Source of the DNA: Leadbettera azotonutricia ZAS-9
GTDB taxonomy: Bacteria > Spirochaetota > Spirochaetia > Treponematales > Breznakiellaceae
Length of the DNA: 64,000 nt
Assembly (NCBI RefSeq): GCF_000214355.1
Contig: NC_015577.1
Location: forward strand, 3,649,389 to 3,713,388
Reading direction: 5' to 3'
The notes beneath the pieces are model-generated. The model did not search any database. It was not told the origin of the DNA and saw nothing but the letters and a program-made list of their open reading frames with translations. Made by a program: the position numbers and the translations under genes. Shown here piece by piece: positions 8,282 to 16,198 of this stretch (position 1 is its first letter; every line of letters starts with the position of its first letter).

Positions 8282-10305
8282 GAGGTATGCATTACATGTG
8301 CTGGTTTAGGGAGGATTGGAACTACCATCCCAGTATGATGAGCAAGCGTTTGCAGCAGGTCGATGATATAGTAAGCATGCACGGAAATTTGCTGCTTTGG
8401 TCCTGCCTTGGCAGCGGCGCTATCGGAGTTCCCTATTTATATAAGGAAGCTTTTGAAAAAATCCAGCCCCGTTTTAAATTCTACGGTTATTTGAACGACA
8501 GTGAATTTTGCCGGGAATGTGAAAAACGGGACATAGCCGCCTATGCGGTACTTTGGAAAGCTCAGCTCTGGGAATTCCCCATTGAACTGAACAAAGAAGA
8601 AGATACTATTCTCGGTCTCAATAAACTGGTTGGGCAGGGAACCAAAACCTATCTCGGCATGTCGGAACTTTCGACCAACCGTTACCCAAAACTGTTTGAT
8701 CCCATCGAAAAATTCTTCCCGGATGGAATTACCAATTCCAACGGCGAAAAGGTAAAGGACTTCCTTGAGGAATTTAGCGCCAGAACCCTCGATAATAAGC
8801 AAATTTTATCAAGCTGGCTGATGGTACCAGGACATGATCACCGCTGTTATTCTCCCTGCGCAAACAACCCTTCATATATGACCTATATGAAAAAGCTGCT
8901 TGAGATCATGATTGATGCAGGAGCAGGCGGTATATTGCTGGACGAATATGATGTTCAGCTGCATGTGATGAACAATTCAGGCTGTTTCTGTAAGGACTGT
9001 ATCAAAGGTTTCAGGCAGTATTTAAAAGATCACCCCTGTGAAGAAGCGGCAGGGCTTAATCTGGATACTTTTGATTATAGGGCTTATCTCAAAGAAAAAG
9101 GCTACACCGATGATGATCTAAAAGCCCAGCAGCTTGATGCACGGATAGAAATCCCCCTGTATAAACAATTTATTAAATTTAACCTTTTCCGGATGGAAGA
9201 TGACATGCGTCAGATATATGACCATGTTAAGGTCTATTCGAAAAAAACACGGGGAAAGGAACTTCCTGTTTCAGCAAATCTCTATAACTGCCTGCCTCAT
9301 GCTCACGGACTGCGCAAATATTGCGATACCATCAATGGTGAAAAGGGCGGTATCAAGACAAGGCAGGATGCATTTTATAAATTCGGATATTCCTTTATGG
9401 ATGACAAGAAGGGGAGCTTTATAGAAGATCCCAATGAGATTATTTTCCAGCTGATAGATGACATCGATCACAATAAGAACGATGCCTATTGCCTTTTTAT
9501 GCTGGAACCGCTGGTTCACGGATTTAATATCTCCATATCCTACGGCGGCTGGCTGATGAATTTCAAAAAAGATTCCTTCTACCCCAATCTTGAGACCGAA
9601 CGCAAGATGGGCGCCTGGCTCGACAGCCATGATAGCTTATTTAAAATGGATCCTGCAGCGGATCTGGCGGTAGTATACGATCAGCGGAGCGCTCTGGATG
9701 TTGAATTTTTTACAGGAAATTATGGCGATCCTAACAAGGAGGGAGGTTTCCGTACCTTTTTTGATGTAACAGGCGGGCTCTGCGAAAAAAATGTACTTTA
9801 CAATGTACTTTACATTAATGATGAGCAGCCGCTAACTGCCGAGCAATTAAAGAAGTACAAAAAACTTCTTTTGCCGGATGTATACCTCCTTTCAAAAGAA
9901 GAAAAGAAAGTAGTTGATGCCTTTGCTAAAACCCATGAGGTTCGTGCACTGGGGCGTATTGACAGGGATTTTTTCCCTTACCGTTTCCAATATACCAAAT
10001 TTGCCGAAGTAACAGACTGGGCCTTAAAAGGAACTTCCTTCTTTACGGCTGAATCCGACATACGAGTTGGAACAGCACTGCATCATGCTGGAAACGGTTA
10101 TAACCTTCATCTTATTAATTACAACCTTAATAGCATTAGCCGTGAAATTGAACCGGTAAAAAACTATAAAGTTAAATTTGATAAGCCCATAAAGAATGTT
10201 ACGGTTAACAGTTTTCCCCATGGCGGTGTTACTGCTAAAGCCGAGGGTTGTGATCTGGAAGTCCATAATCTTGATATAGAAACGGTAATTACAATTGGGT
10301 TCTAA
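8275..10305 (+). CDS. Uncharacterised glycoside-hydrolase-like protein (putative TIM barrel plus GH42-like C-terminal domain)
   Basis: A 676-residue cytoplasmic-looking protein with no signal peptide. It starts RGMHYMCWFREDWNYHPSMM and has a barrel-like N-terminal half. Around residue 223 a strand ends in GGILLDEYDVQ, followed by CFCKDCIKGFRQYL; an Asp/Glu-rich strand end followed by CxCxxC is seen in GH42-like and other GHL-type barrels. The C-terminal part (VVYDQRSALDVEF, then KKLLLPDVYLLSKEE) resembles the class-I-amidotransferase-like trimerisation domain of GH42 enzymes. I cannot assign a CAZy family. Being between an AGE epimerase and an importer, it probably cleaves or rearranges the imported oligosaccharide. 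Translation is coupled to the epimerase (ATGGTAA overlap). Confidence 0.6.
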   Translation: MVRGMHYMCWFREDWNYHPSMMSKRLQQVDDIVSMHGNLLLWSCLGSGAIGVPYLYKEAFEKIQPRFKFYGYLNDSEFCRECEKRDIAAYAVLWKAQLWEFPIELNKEEDTILGLNKLVGQGTKTYLGMSELSTNRYPKLFDPIEKFFPDGITNSNGEKVKDFLEEFSARTLDNKQILSSWLMVPGHDHRCYSPCANNPSYMTYMKKLLEIMIDAGAGGILLDEYDVQLHVMNNSGCFCKDCIKGFRQYLKDHPCEEAAGLNLDTFDYRAYLKEKGYTDDDLKAQQLDARIEIPLYKQFIKFNLFRMEDDMRQIYDHVKVYSKKTRGKELPVSANLYNCLPHAHGLRKYCDTINGEKGGIKTRQDAFYKFGYSFMDDKKGSFIEDPNEIIFQLIDDIDHNKNDAYCLFMLEPLVHGFNISISYGGWLMNFKKDSFYPNLETERKMGAWLDSHDSLFKMDPAADLAVVYDQRSALDVEFFTGNYGDPNKEGGFRTFFDVTGGLCEKNVLYNVLYINDEQPLTAEQLKKYKKLLLPDVYLLSKEEKKVVDAFAKTHEVRALGRIDRDFFPYRFQYTKFAEVTDWALKGTSFFTAESDIRVGTALHHAGNGYNLHLINYNLNSISREIEPVKNYKVKFDKPIKNVTVNSFPHGGVTAKAEGCDLEVHNLDIETVITIGF

Positions 10306-10328
10306 ATATTTGTTGTACAACAAATATT
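10305..10328. promoter_or_regulatory. Perfect 24-bp palindrome between the GH-like gene and the binding-protein gene
   Basis: The first half is AATATTTGTTGT and the second half is its exact reverse complement. It begins on the last base of the upstream TAA stop and ends 22 bases before the next ATG. It could be a protein-binding site or, in RNA, a hairpin that sets differential expression of the binding protein. Confidence 0.6.
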
Positions 10329-10350
10329 AATTATAGTCAGGAGGATAAGA

Positions 10351-11697
10351 ATGAAAGCACGAAAGACAGAATGGGCGCTTGCTGTATTGTTTATGCTGTT
10401 GGTTACAGCATTTTTTGCAAGCGGATGTAAAGGCAAAGATTCTGCTGCCGCCTCAAGTTCCGCGGCAGGGAGTGGCGGAACAACAATAACCTACCTCATG
10501 TGGGGTGAACCAACCCGCACAGGATCCATGCAGAGATTGGCCGATGCATTTCACCAGAAATATCCGAACGTAACAGTCGATATTGACAATGCCGGCGATA
10601 ACTTTGGCGTTAAGTTCAATACCCTGGTGGCAGCAGGTACTCCCCCTGATGCAGCGCTGGTTAATGAGCTTTTTGGCGCAGGACTTTATTCAAACGGCTT
10701 CTATGAAAACATCTACAGTAATATTCAGAATGATAAAGACTTCCTGAACAATACCTACAACAAGATTGCAGATCCGGTAAAATCACCCTTTACTATGTCT
10801 GCAAATGAGGTATTCGCTCTGCCTACCATGAACTATGTAACCCTGCTTTTCTACAACAAAGATATGTTTGATGCGGCAGGCCTCTCATATCCTGATGAAA
10901 GCTGGGATTGGAATACCTTCAGGGAAAATGCCAAAAAGCTGACCATCAGGCAGGGAAACAACACCACCCAGTATGGTACTTTCTTCACAAGGCTTATTGT
11001 TTATGAACAATCCTGGTTCTTCTCCAATGGCGTCGAAATTATTTCCCAGGATCGTTCCCATACGGATATCGGAACTCCTGCGGGGATTGAAAGCTTCAAA
11101 ACCATGCAGGCTATTATTCATACCGATAAATCGGCGCCCATCCCCGATACAACCGGCGGCGCCCAGGTAAGCAATATCAGCTTTGATACCGGTAAAGTAG
11201 CCATGCAGCTTTTCGGCGCATGGATGATTCCTCCCTATGCGACACTTCCCTTTAACTGGGGCGTTTCTTCTGTACCCAAGGGCCCCAAAGGCATTGTACC
11301 TGCTGCATTCCCGAATGGTATGGGTGTAGGCAAGGGAAGCAAAAATAACAGCGCTGCCTTTGACTGGGTTAAATTCTGCACTACTGAAGAAGGTCAGCTG
11401 ATCATTGCCGAAGAAGGCCTTGCCCAGCCGACTCTGGAATCCGTAATGAATAGCCCTGCCTTTGCAAATGCCTCCAAACAGGCAGATATGAACATTGTAA
11501 AGCGTGAACTGCTCCGTTCTCAGGGGCCGAATGCTGTTGCGCGCTGGGCTGCCATAGGCGGAGACAACGACTCTTATATCAATTCAGCATTGGACAGGAT
11601 TATGATCTATAATGAAAATGTTGATTCTGTTATAAAAGAAATAGTGCCCGGTATTGATAAGATTTTGTCTGAAGTTTCTCAGGGAAAAGTTAACTAA
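10351..11697 (+). CDS. Sugar ABC transporter substrate-binding lipoprotein
   Basis: A 448-residue family-1 extracellular solute-binding protein. The N-terminus is a lipoprotein signal (ALAVLFMLLVTAFFASGC) with the lipidated Cys at residue 26, then an Ala/Ser/Gly linker. The mature part shows TTITYLMWGEPTRTG, MQRLADAFHQKYPNVTVDI and LVAAGTPPDAALVNELF, typical of MalE/UgpB-type proteins. AGGAGG at 10341-10346 supports ATG 10351. It precedes the two permease genes, and a hairpin follows its stop. It captures an oligosaccharide outside the cytoplasmic membrane; specificity is unknown. Confidence 0.92.
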   Translation: MKARKTEWALAVLFMLLVTAFFASGCKGKDSAAASSSAAGSGGTTITYLMWGEPTRTGSMQRLADAFHQKYPNVTVDIDNAGDNFGVKFNTLVAAGTPPDAALVNELFGAGLYSNGFYENIYSNIQNDKDFLNNTYNKIADPVKSPFTMSANEVFALPTMNYVTLLFYNKDMFDAAGLSYPDESWDWNTFRENAKKLTIRQGNNTTQYGTFFTRLIVYEQSWFFSNGVEIISQDRSHTDIGTPAGIESFKTMQAIIHTDKSAPIPDTTGGAQVSNISFDTGKVAMQLFGAWMIPPYATLPFNWGVSSVPKGPKGIVPAAFPNGMGVGKGSKNNSAAFDWVKFCTTEEGQLIIAEEGLAQPTLESVMNSPAFANASKQADMNIVKRELLRSQGPNAVARWAAIGGDNDSYINSALDRIMIYNENVDSVIKEIVPGIDKILSEVSQGKVN

Positions 11698-11711
11698 CAG
11701 TATCTGAAAAT

Positions 11712-11749
11712 AAGCGGTAAGTTCATCAAAAGATGCAAATTTACCGCTT
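11712..11749 (+). terminator. Hairpin between the binding-protein gene and the permease genes (partial terminator or mRNA stabiliser)
   Basis: AAGCGGTAA at 11712-11720 pairs with TTACCGCTT at 11741-11749; three more inner pairs (one G-T) extend the stem. The T-rich tract after it is interrupted, so read-through into the permeases is likely. Such hairpins often protect binding-protein mRNA. Confidence 0.6.
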
Positions 11750-11777
11750 GTATATTTTAGTTTTATGGGGCTTTTAA

Positions 11778-12668
11778 ATGGTATTGACGAAAAGCACGCG
11801 GGAATCATTAGCCGGATATCTTTTTATAGCACCTAATTTTTTGGGGTTCATGTTATTTGCGGTACTTCCGGTTCTTGCATCATTTGGACTTGGCTTAACA
11901 AGCTGGAATATAGCCGGTCAATATAAATTTATCGGCCTGAGCAATTATATTGAAATGTTTACCCAGGATCCAAAATTTTATAAAGTTCTTGGGAATACCA
12001 TTTATTTTTCACTTTTGTATATACCCCTGGTTTTAGTATGCTCCATAGGCCTGGCTATGCTTGTTAACCGGCCCTTAAAAGGAGTTATATCATTCCGGTT
12101 TATGTATTTTTTGCCGGTGGTTACTTCTGCGGTTGCAGCGTCCATGGTGTTCCAATGGATGTATAACACTGAATTCGGCCTGTTGAATTATTTTCTTGGC
12201 CTGTTTGGACTTGGAAAAGTTGCATGGCTGACAGACAGGCGGATCGTCATGCTCTGCGTAGTAATTGTCAATTTGTGGAAAAATGCCGGAAGATTGATGG
12301 TCATTTACCTCGCCGGTCTGCAAGGGATATCCCGTGTTTTATATGAGGCGGCAGAAATTGACGGTGCCGGGCCTGTGCTTCGGTTTTTTAAAATTACCCT
12401 GCCCATGCTTTCTCCGACAACCTTTTTTATTTTAATCACCTCTGTCATAGATTCTTTCCAGATATTTGAAATAGTATTTACCTTGACCGGAGGCGGTCCG
12501 TTGAATTCAACAAATACTATTGTTACCTACATTTATGAGGAAAGTTTCAATCATTTCAGAATGGGCTATGCTTGTTCGCTTTCAATGATTTTATTTACAA
12601 TGATATTCATTTTTACAGTAATACAATTCAGGCTGCAGAAAAATTGGGTGCAGTCTGATGTACAATGA
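11778..12668 (+). CDS. Sugar ABC transporter permease, MalF/UgpA type
   Basis: A 296-residue inner-membrane protein with about six transmembrane helices. It starts with the usual family opening (AGYLFIAPNFLGFMLFAVLP) and carries the cytoplasmic EAA loop YEAAEIDGAGPVLRFFKITL that docks on the ATPase. It pairs with the next gene, whose ATG overlaps its TGA. No ATP-binding subunit is encoded in the locus, so a shared MsmK/UgpC-type ATPase from elsewhere is expected. Confidence 0.92.
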   Translation: MVLTKSTRESLAGYLFIAPNFLGFMLFAVLPVLASFGLGLTSWNIAGQYKFIGLSNYIEMFTQDPKFYKVLGNTIYFSLLYIPLVLVCSIGLAMLVNRPLKGVISFRFMYFLPVVTSAVAASMVFQWMYNTEFGLLNYFLGLFGLGKVAWLTDRRIVMLCVVIVNLWKNAGRLMVIYLAGLQGISRVLYEAAEIDGAGPVLRFFKITLPMLSPTTFFILITSVIDSFQIFEIVFTLTGGGPLNSTNTIVTYIYEESFNHFRMGYACSLSMILFTMIFIFTVIQFRLQKNWVQSDVQ

Positions 12669-13525
12669 GGAAATACGCTATGACACATAAAGGGCAGCAG
12701 TTACTAAAAAGAATCTCTATTGATGCGTTCTTTTATGTATTTATGACATTGATTGCAGTATTGATGATTGTACCCTTCCTCTGGATGTTATCCACTTCAT
12801 TTAAAGAGATGGGGCAGGTACTCGTGTTTCCTCCTCAATGGATACCAAAACCTTTTTTGTTGGAAAACTATACTGAAGCCTGGAAATTGGCAAAATTGGA
12901 TCTATATTTCCGTAATTCTGTAATTATCACTATTTTTACAACTGTAGGTCAAATTATAACCTGCTCACTTGCAGGCTTCGCTTTTGCCCGCCTAGAGTTC
13001 CGCGGTCGTAATGCCCTTTTTCTCCTTTATCTTGCTACCATGATGATACCTATCCAGGTTACACTTATTCCTCTTTACTTGCTGATGAAATCTTTCGGCT
13101 GGATAAATACTTTTGCAGGAATAATTATGCCGGGTATCTTCAGTGCGTGGGGAACCTTTCTGCTCAGGCAGTTCTTTATGGGTATCCCAAAATCGCTGGA
13201 TGAATCTGCCGTTATTGACGGATGCGGTTATTTCAGGATTTATACTACGATAATCATGCCCCTTTCAAAGCCGGCTTTAGCAACCCTGTCAGTATTTTGT
13301 TTTATGTGGCAGTGGAATAACTTGCTTTGGCCTCTGGTTATTGCCAATTCAGATGCCATACGACCCTTAACAGTCGGTCTACAACTCTTCAAAGGCCAGT
13401 TCCACATTGAATGGAATTTATTAATGGCAGGCTCAATGATATCGGTTGTTCCTATACTGGTATTGTATGTATTCCTGCAGAAATATTTTGTCGAAGGAAT
13501 TGCATTAACGGGTATAAAGGGTTAA
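12665..13525 (+). CDS. Sugar ABC transporter permease, MalG/UgpE type
   Basis: A 286-residue inner-membrane permease, partner of the preceding gene (ATGA overlap). Typical features are MIVPFLWMLSTSFKEM near the N-terminus, the LENYTEAWK segment and the EAA loop DESAVIDGCGYFRIYTTIIM. The C-terminus VEGIALTGIKG is characteristic of the family. An alternative ATG six codons in (MTHKGQQ) is possible. Its stop overlaps by four bases the stop of the convergent HAD gene. Confidence 0.92.
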   Translation: MRKYAMTHKGQQLLKRISIDAFFYVFMTLIAVLMIVPFLWMLSTSFKEMGQVLVFPPQWIPKPFLLENYTEAWKLAKLDLYFRNSVIITIFTTVGQIITCSLAGFAFARLEFRGRNALFLLYLATMMIPIQVTLIPLYLLMKSFGWINTFAGIIMPGIFSAWGTFLLRQFFMGIPKSLDESAVIDGCGYFRIYTTIIMPLSKPALATLSVFCFMWQWNNLLWPLVIANSDAIRPLTVGLQLFKGQFHIEWNLLMAGSMISVVPILVLYVFLQKYFVEGIALTGIKG

Positions 13526-14370
13526 ATTACATGTGCTTCCAGCCACCTTGCCACCCCGTCATCATCACAGCTTCCGCAAATATCATTGGCGGCTAACTTA
13601 ACTGCATCGACACCGTTTGCCATGGCAATACCTTTGCCGCATTTTTGAATCATTTTTAAATCGTTGTAATCATCACCAAAAGCTGCGATTTCGGACAGAT
13701 GGATTTTAACTGCTCCGGACAAAATTTCAAGGGCAGCTGATTTTTCTGTTTCTTTATGGGTAAAGCAGTACCACCCTTCACCGGTAAAGGCTGTCATCCT
13801 GCACTCGAAGAATTTATTTTCGATACTAAGCGCACTATTAGTGTCAAATATTTCAGCGGTTATTTTATAGGCCGCTTTTGAGAGTCCTTTGGAAAAATCG
13901 TAATATACGCCGTGGTCATAATCAGGATGCCATGCAGGTTCATCGTAACTCACATAATAGGTATCCTCGGTTTCAACGGTTATTTTCCCGGCTTTTTCAC
14001 TTTGCCGTAATTCGGTAATTATACCATTAACAGTTTCGGAAGACAGTTTCTTTTTGTAAATTATTTCAGTCCCTGCCAGGACCAAAGAGCCGCCGTTCAG
14101 AATCGCATAATCGGGATTCACGAGGTCAAGGCATCTTTCGGCGGATTTTTCCGAACGGGCAGTGGCCAGGGCGATTTTAATGCCCTTTTTTCTGCATTTT
14201 TCAAGAATCGAGAGGGTATAGGGGGTAATTTTTTTATCTTTGTTCAGCAGGGTGCCATCCAGATCCATAGCAATCATTTTTACAGAGGGATCTTCTTTTG
14301 ATGGTTCTTCATCAAACCAATGTTCAAAAGTGTAGCTGCCGAAATGTTTGCCGCCTAAAACCCATGCCAT
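13522..14370 (-). CDS. HAD-superfamily (Cof-type) phosphatase
   Basis: Haloacid dehalogenase-type hydrolase of the Cof/YidA subfamily that dephosphorylates small sugar phosphates or cofactors. Motif I is MIAMDLDGTLLNKD, motif II ALATARS, with C-terminal FGDDYNDLKMIQKCGKGIAM as motif IV. The annotated 282 residues include about 31 residues before motif I that the family usually lacks; an internal ATG just before MIAMDLDGT (14277) would give about 251 residues and fits the family better. It converges on the permease gene with a 4-base stop overlap, so the two mRNAs share their ends. A role in the sugar pathway is possible but not shown. Confidence 0.88.
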   Translation of the reverse strand: MAWVLGGKHFGSYTFEHWFDEEPSKEDPSVKMIAMDLDGTLLNKDKKITPYTLSILEKCRKKGIKIALATARSEKSAERCLDLVNPDYAILNGGSLVLAGTEIIYKKKLSSETVNGIITELRQSEKAGKITVETEDTYYVSYDEPAWHPDYDHGVYYDFSKGLSKAAYKITAEIFDTNSALSIENKFFECRMTAFTGEGWYCFTHKETEKSAALEILSGAVKIHLSEIAAFGDDYNDLKMIQKCGKGIAMANGVDAVKLAANDICGSCDDDGVARWLEAHVI

Positions 14371-14416
14371 CTCTGGTCCTGTAGAAATTAATATGAAATA
14401 TATATTATAATTAAGT

Positions 14417-15535
14417 ATGGATTATAAACAAGCGGGCGTTGATATTGAAGAAGGTTACCGTGCTGTCGCCCAGTACCGGGAACTTGCGGCCGCCACGGCC
14501 TCAAGCGCAGTGCTGAACAGCATAGGCAGTTTTGCCGGTATGTTTTCGTTAAAAGAATTTTTGCGGGCAGGCGAAGGCATGGAGGACCCGGTGCTTGTTT
14601 CAGGCACTGACGGGGTCGGAACAAAACTCGACATAGCTTTTAAAATGAAAAAATATGATACCGTAGGCATTGACTGCGTAGCCATGTGTGTCAACGATGT
14701 ACTCTGCCACGGCGCAAAGCCCCTCTTCTTTTTGGACTACCTGGCCTGTGGAAAACTCGATGCGGACATAGCCGCCGATATGGTCAAGGGTGTAGCCACA
14801 GGCTGCCGCGAAACAGGCTCAGTTCTCCTGGGAGGCGAAACCGCCGAAATGCCCGGCTTCTACGACGAAGGCAAATACGACATCGCGGGCTTTGCCGTGG
14901 GTATCGCAGATCGTAAAAAAATCATAGACGGCAAAAAAATAAATGAAAACGATGTGCTCCTTGGCCTCGCATCTTCAGGCCCCCACTCCAACGGTTTCAG
15001 CCTTATCCGCAAAGCTGTCCCCGACTTGAACGAAGATTTCGGCGGCATGCCCATCGGCCTTGCCCTCCTTGAACCGACAAGGCTTTATGTCAAACCCATT
15101 CTTGCCCTTATGAACGAAGTTGAAATACGCGGCATGGCCAATATCACCGGCGGCGGCTTCTACGAAAATGTCCCCCGCATGTTCCCCCAGGCGCCCTCAG
15201 GCGGATTCGCCTTCGATGCGGTGATCCGCGATCCCCTGGCGCCCTCTTACAGGGGCGGCTGGAAAGTCCCCCCCATTTTCGCAAGAATAGCCGCAGGAGC
15301 CGCAGGCCGAAAAGAGATAGGCGCTTCCGCCCAAAAGGCCGGGGAAGATCTTCTCCGTAACGATGCCGCAATAAAAAAATTGATGTTCAACACTTATAAC
15401 ATGGGCATAGGCTTTGTCATTGCCCTTGCCCCGGAGCAAGTTTCCAAAGCCGCTTCTTTCCTCGAAAGTAAGGGCTTCCCCTGCTGGGAAATCGGCAAGG
15501 CCGCCGTAGGAAAAGGGGAAGTCAGGTTTGAATAA
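14417..15535 (+). CDS. purM: Phosphoribosylformylglycinamidine cyclo-ligase (PurM)
   Basis: AIR synthetase: ATP-dependent ring closure of FGAM. Signatures are LVSGTDGVGTKL, the strongly conserved CVNDVLCHGAKPLFFLDY, SVLLGGETAEMPGFY and MANITGGGFYENVPRMFP. The usual WKVPPIF is followed by about 27 residues (AGAAGRKEIGASAQ onward) in place of the shorter common linker before FNTYNMGIGF. Length of 372 is slightly above the usual about 345 for that reason. It begins the second half of the purine cluster, with purN, purH and purD downstream. Confidence 0.95.
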   Translation: MDYKQAGVDIEEGYRAVAQYRELAAATASSAVLNSIGSFAGMFSLKEFLRAGEGMEDPVLVSGTDGVGTKLDIAFKMKKYDTVGIDCVAMCVNDVLCHGAKPLFFLDYLACGKLDADIAADMVKGVATGCRETGSVLLGGETAEMPGFYDEGKYDIAGFAVGIADRKKIIDGKKINENDVLLGLASSGPHSNGFSLIRKAVPDLNEDFGGMPIGLALLEPTRLYVKPILALMNEVEIRGMANITGGGFYENVPRMFPQAPSGGFAFDAVIRDPLAPSYRGGWKVPPIFARIAAGAAGRKEIGASAQKAGEDLLRNDAAIKKLMFNTYNMGIGFVIALAPEQVSKAASFLESKGFPCWEIGKAAVGKGEVRFE

Positions 15536-15577
15536 CAAACCCGGCAATTCCGGCAAAGTTTCACCGGGCGGGCAAAA

Positions 15578-16198
15578 GTGAATATCCTGGTTCTGGTATC
15601 GGGGAACGGCAGTAATCTCCAGGCCCTGATCGATGCTGCCAAAGCCGGAAAGCTTGGCCCTGGCAGCATTGTCGCGGTTTTATCCGACCGCGCCGGCGTC
15701 TATGCCCTCGAACGGGCAAAGCTTGCGGGTATCCCTGTTTTCACGGAAGTTCCAAACCATAACCTGGCTAAAGATGAACGCCGCCTTGAACTTTCAAACC
15801 GTATACTTAAAATCTGTAAAGCCTGTGCCATCGATCTTGTCATATACGCAGGCTTTCTTTCGATTCTCAAGGGGGATATTATAGAAGCCTATGCGGGGAG
15901 GATGATAAATCTCCACCCTGCGCTGCTGCCCAAATTCGGCGGACTCGGCATGTACGGGGAAAGAGTACATCAGGCGGTGATTGCAGCGGGGGAAAAAGAA
16001 TCGGGTTGTACAGTGCACCTCGTAGATGCAGGAACAGACACCGGGCCCATATTGCTTCAGCGGAAAGTTCCGGTACTTCCCGGCGACACAGCCGATAGCC
16101 TCGCAGAACGCATTCATCACGAAGAACATATAGCCATCGTCGAGGCTGCGGCCCTGATGGTAAAACGTTTTGAAAATAAATCATGGGGGATTATATGA
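15578..16198 (+). CDS. purN: Phosphoribosylglycinamide formyltransferase (PurN)
   Basis: Transfers a formyl group from 10-formyl-THF to GAR. The N-terminal VLVSGNGSNLQALIDA, the catalytic segment MINLHPALLPKFGG and HLVDAGTDTGPILLQ are diagnostic; in the LHPALLPKFGG region the common Ser after Pro is replaced by Ala. The start is GTG at 15578, with no better ATG. Length of 206 is normal. Its TGA overlaps the purH ATG (ATGA), so the two are translationally coupled. Confidence 0.94.
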   Translation: MNILVLVSGNGSNLQALIDAAKAGKLGPGSIVAVLSDRAGVYALERAKLAGIPVFTEVPNHNLAKDERRLELSNRILKICKACAIDLVIYAGFLSILKGDIIEAYAGRMINLHPALLPKFGGLGMYGERVHQAVIAAGEKESGCTVHLVDAGTDTGPILLQRKVPVLPGDTADSLAERIHHEEHIAIVEAAALMVKRFENKSWGII

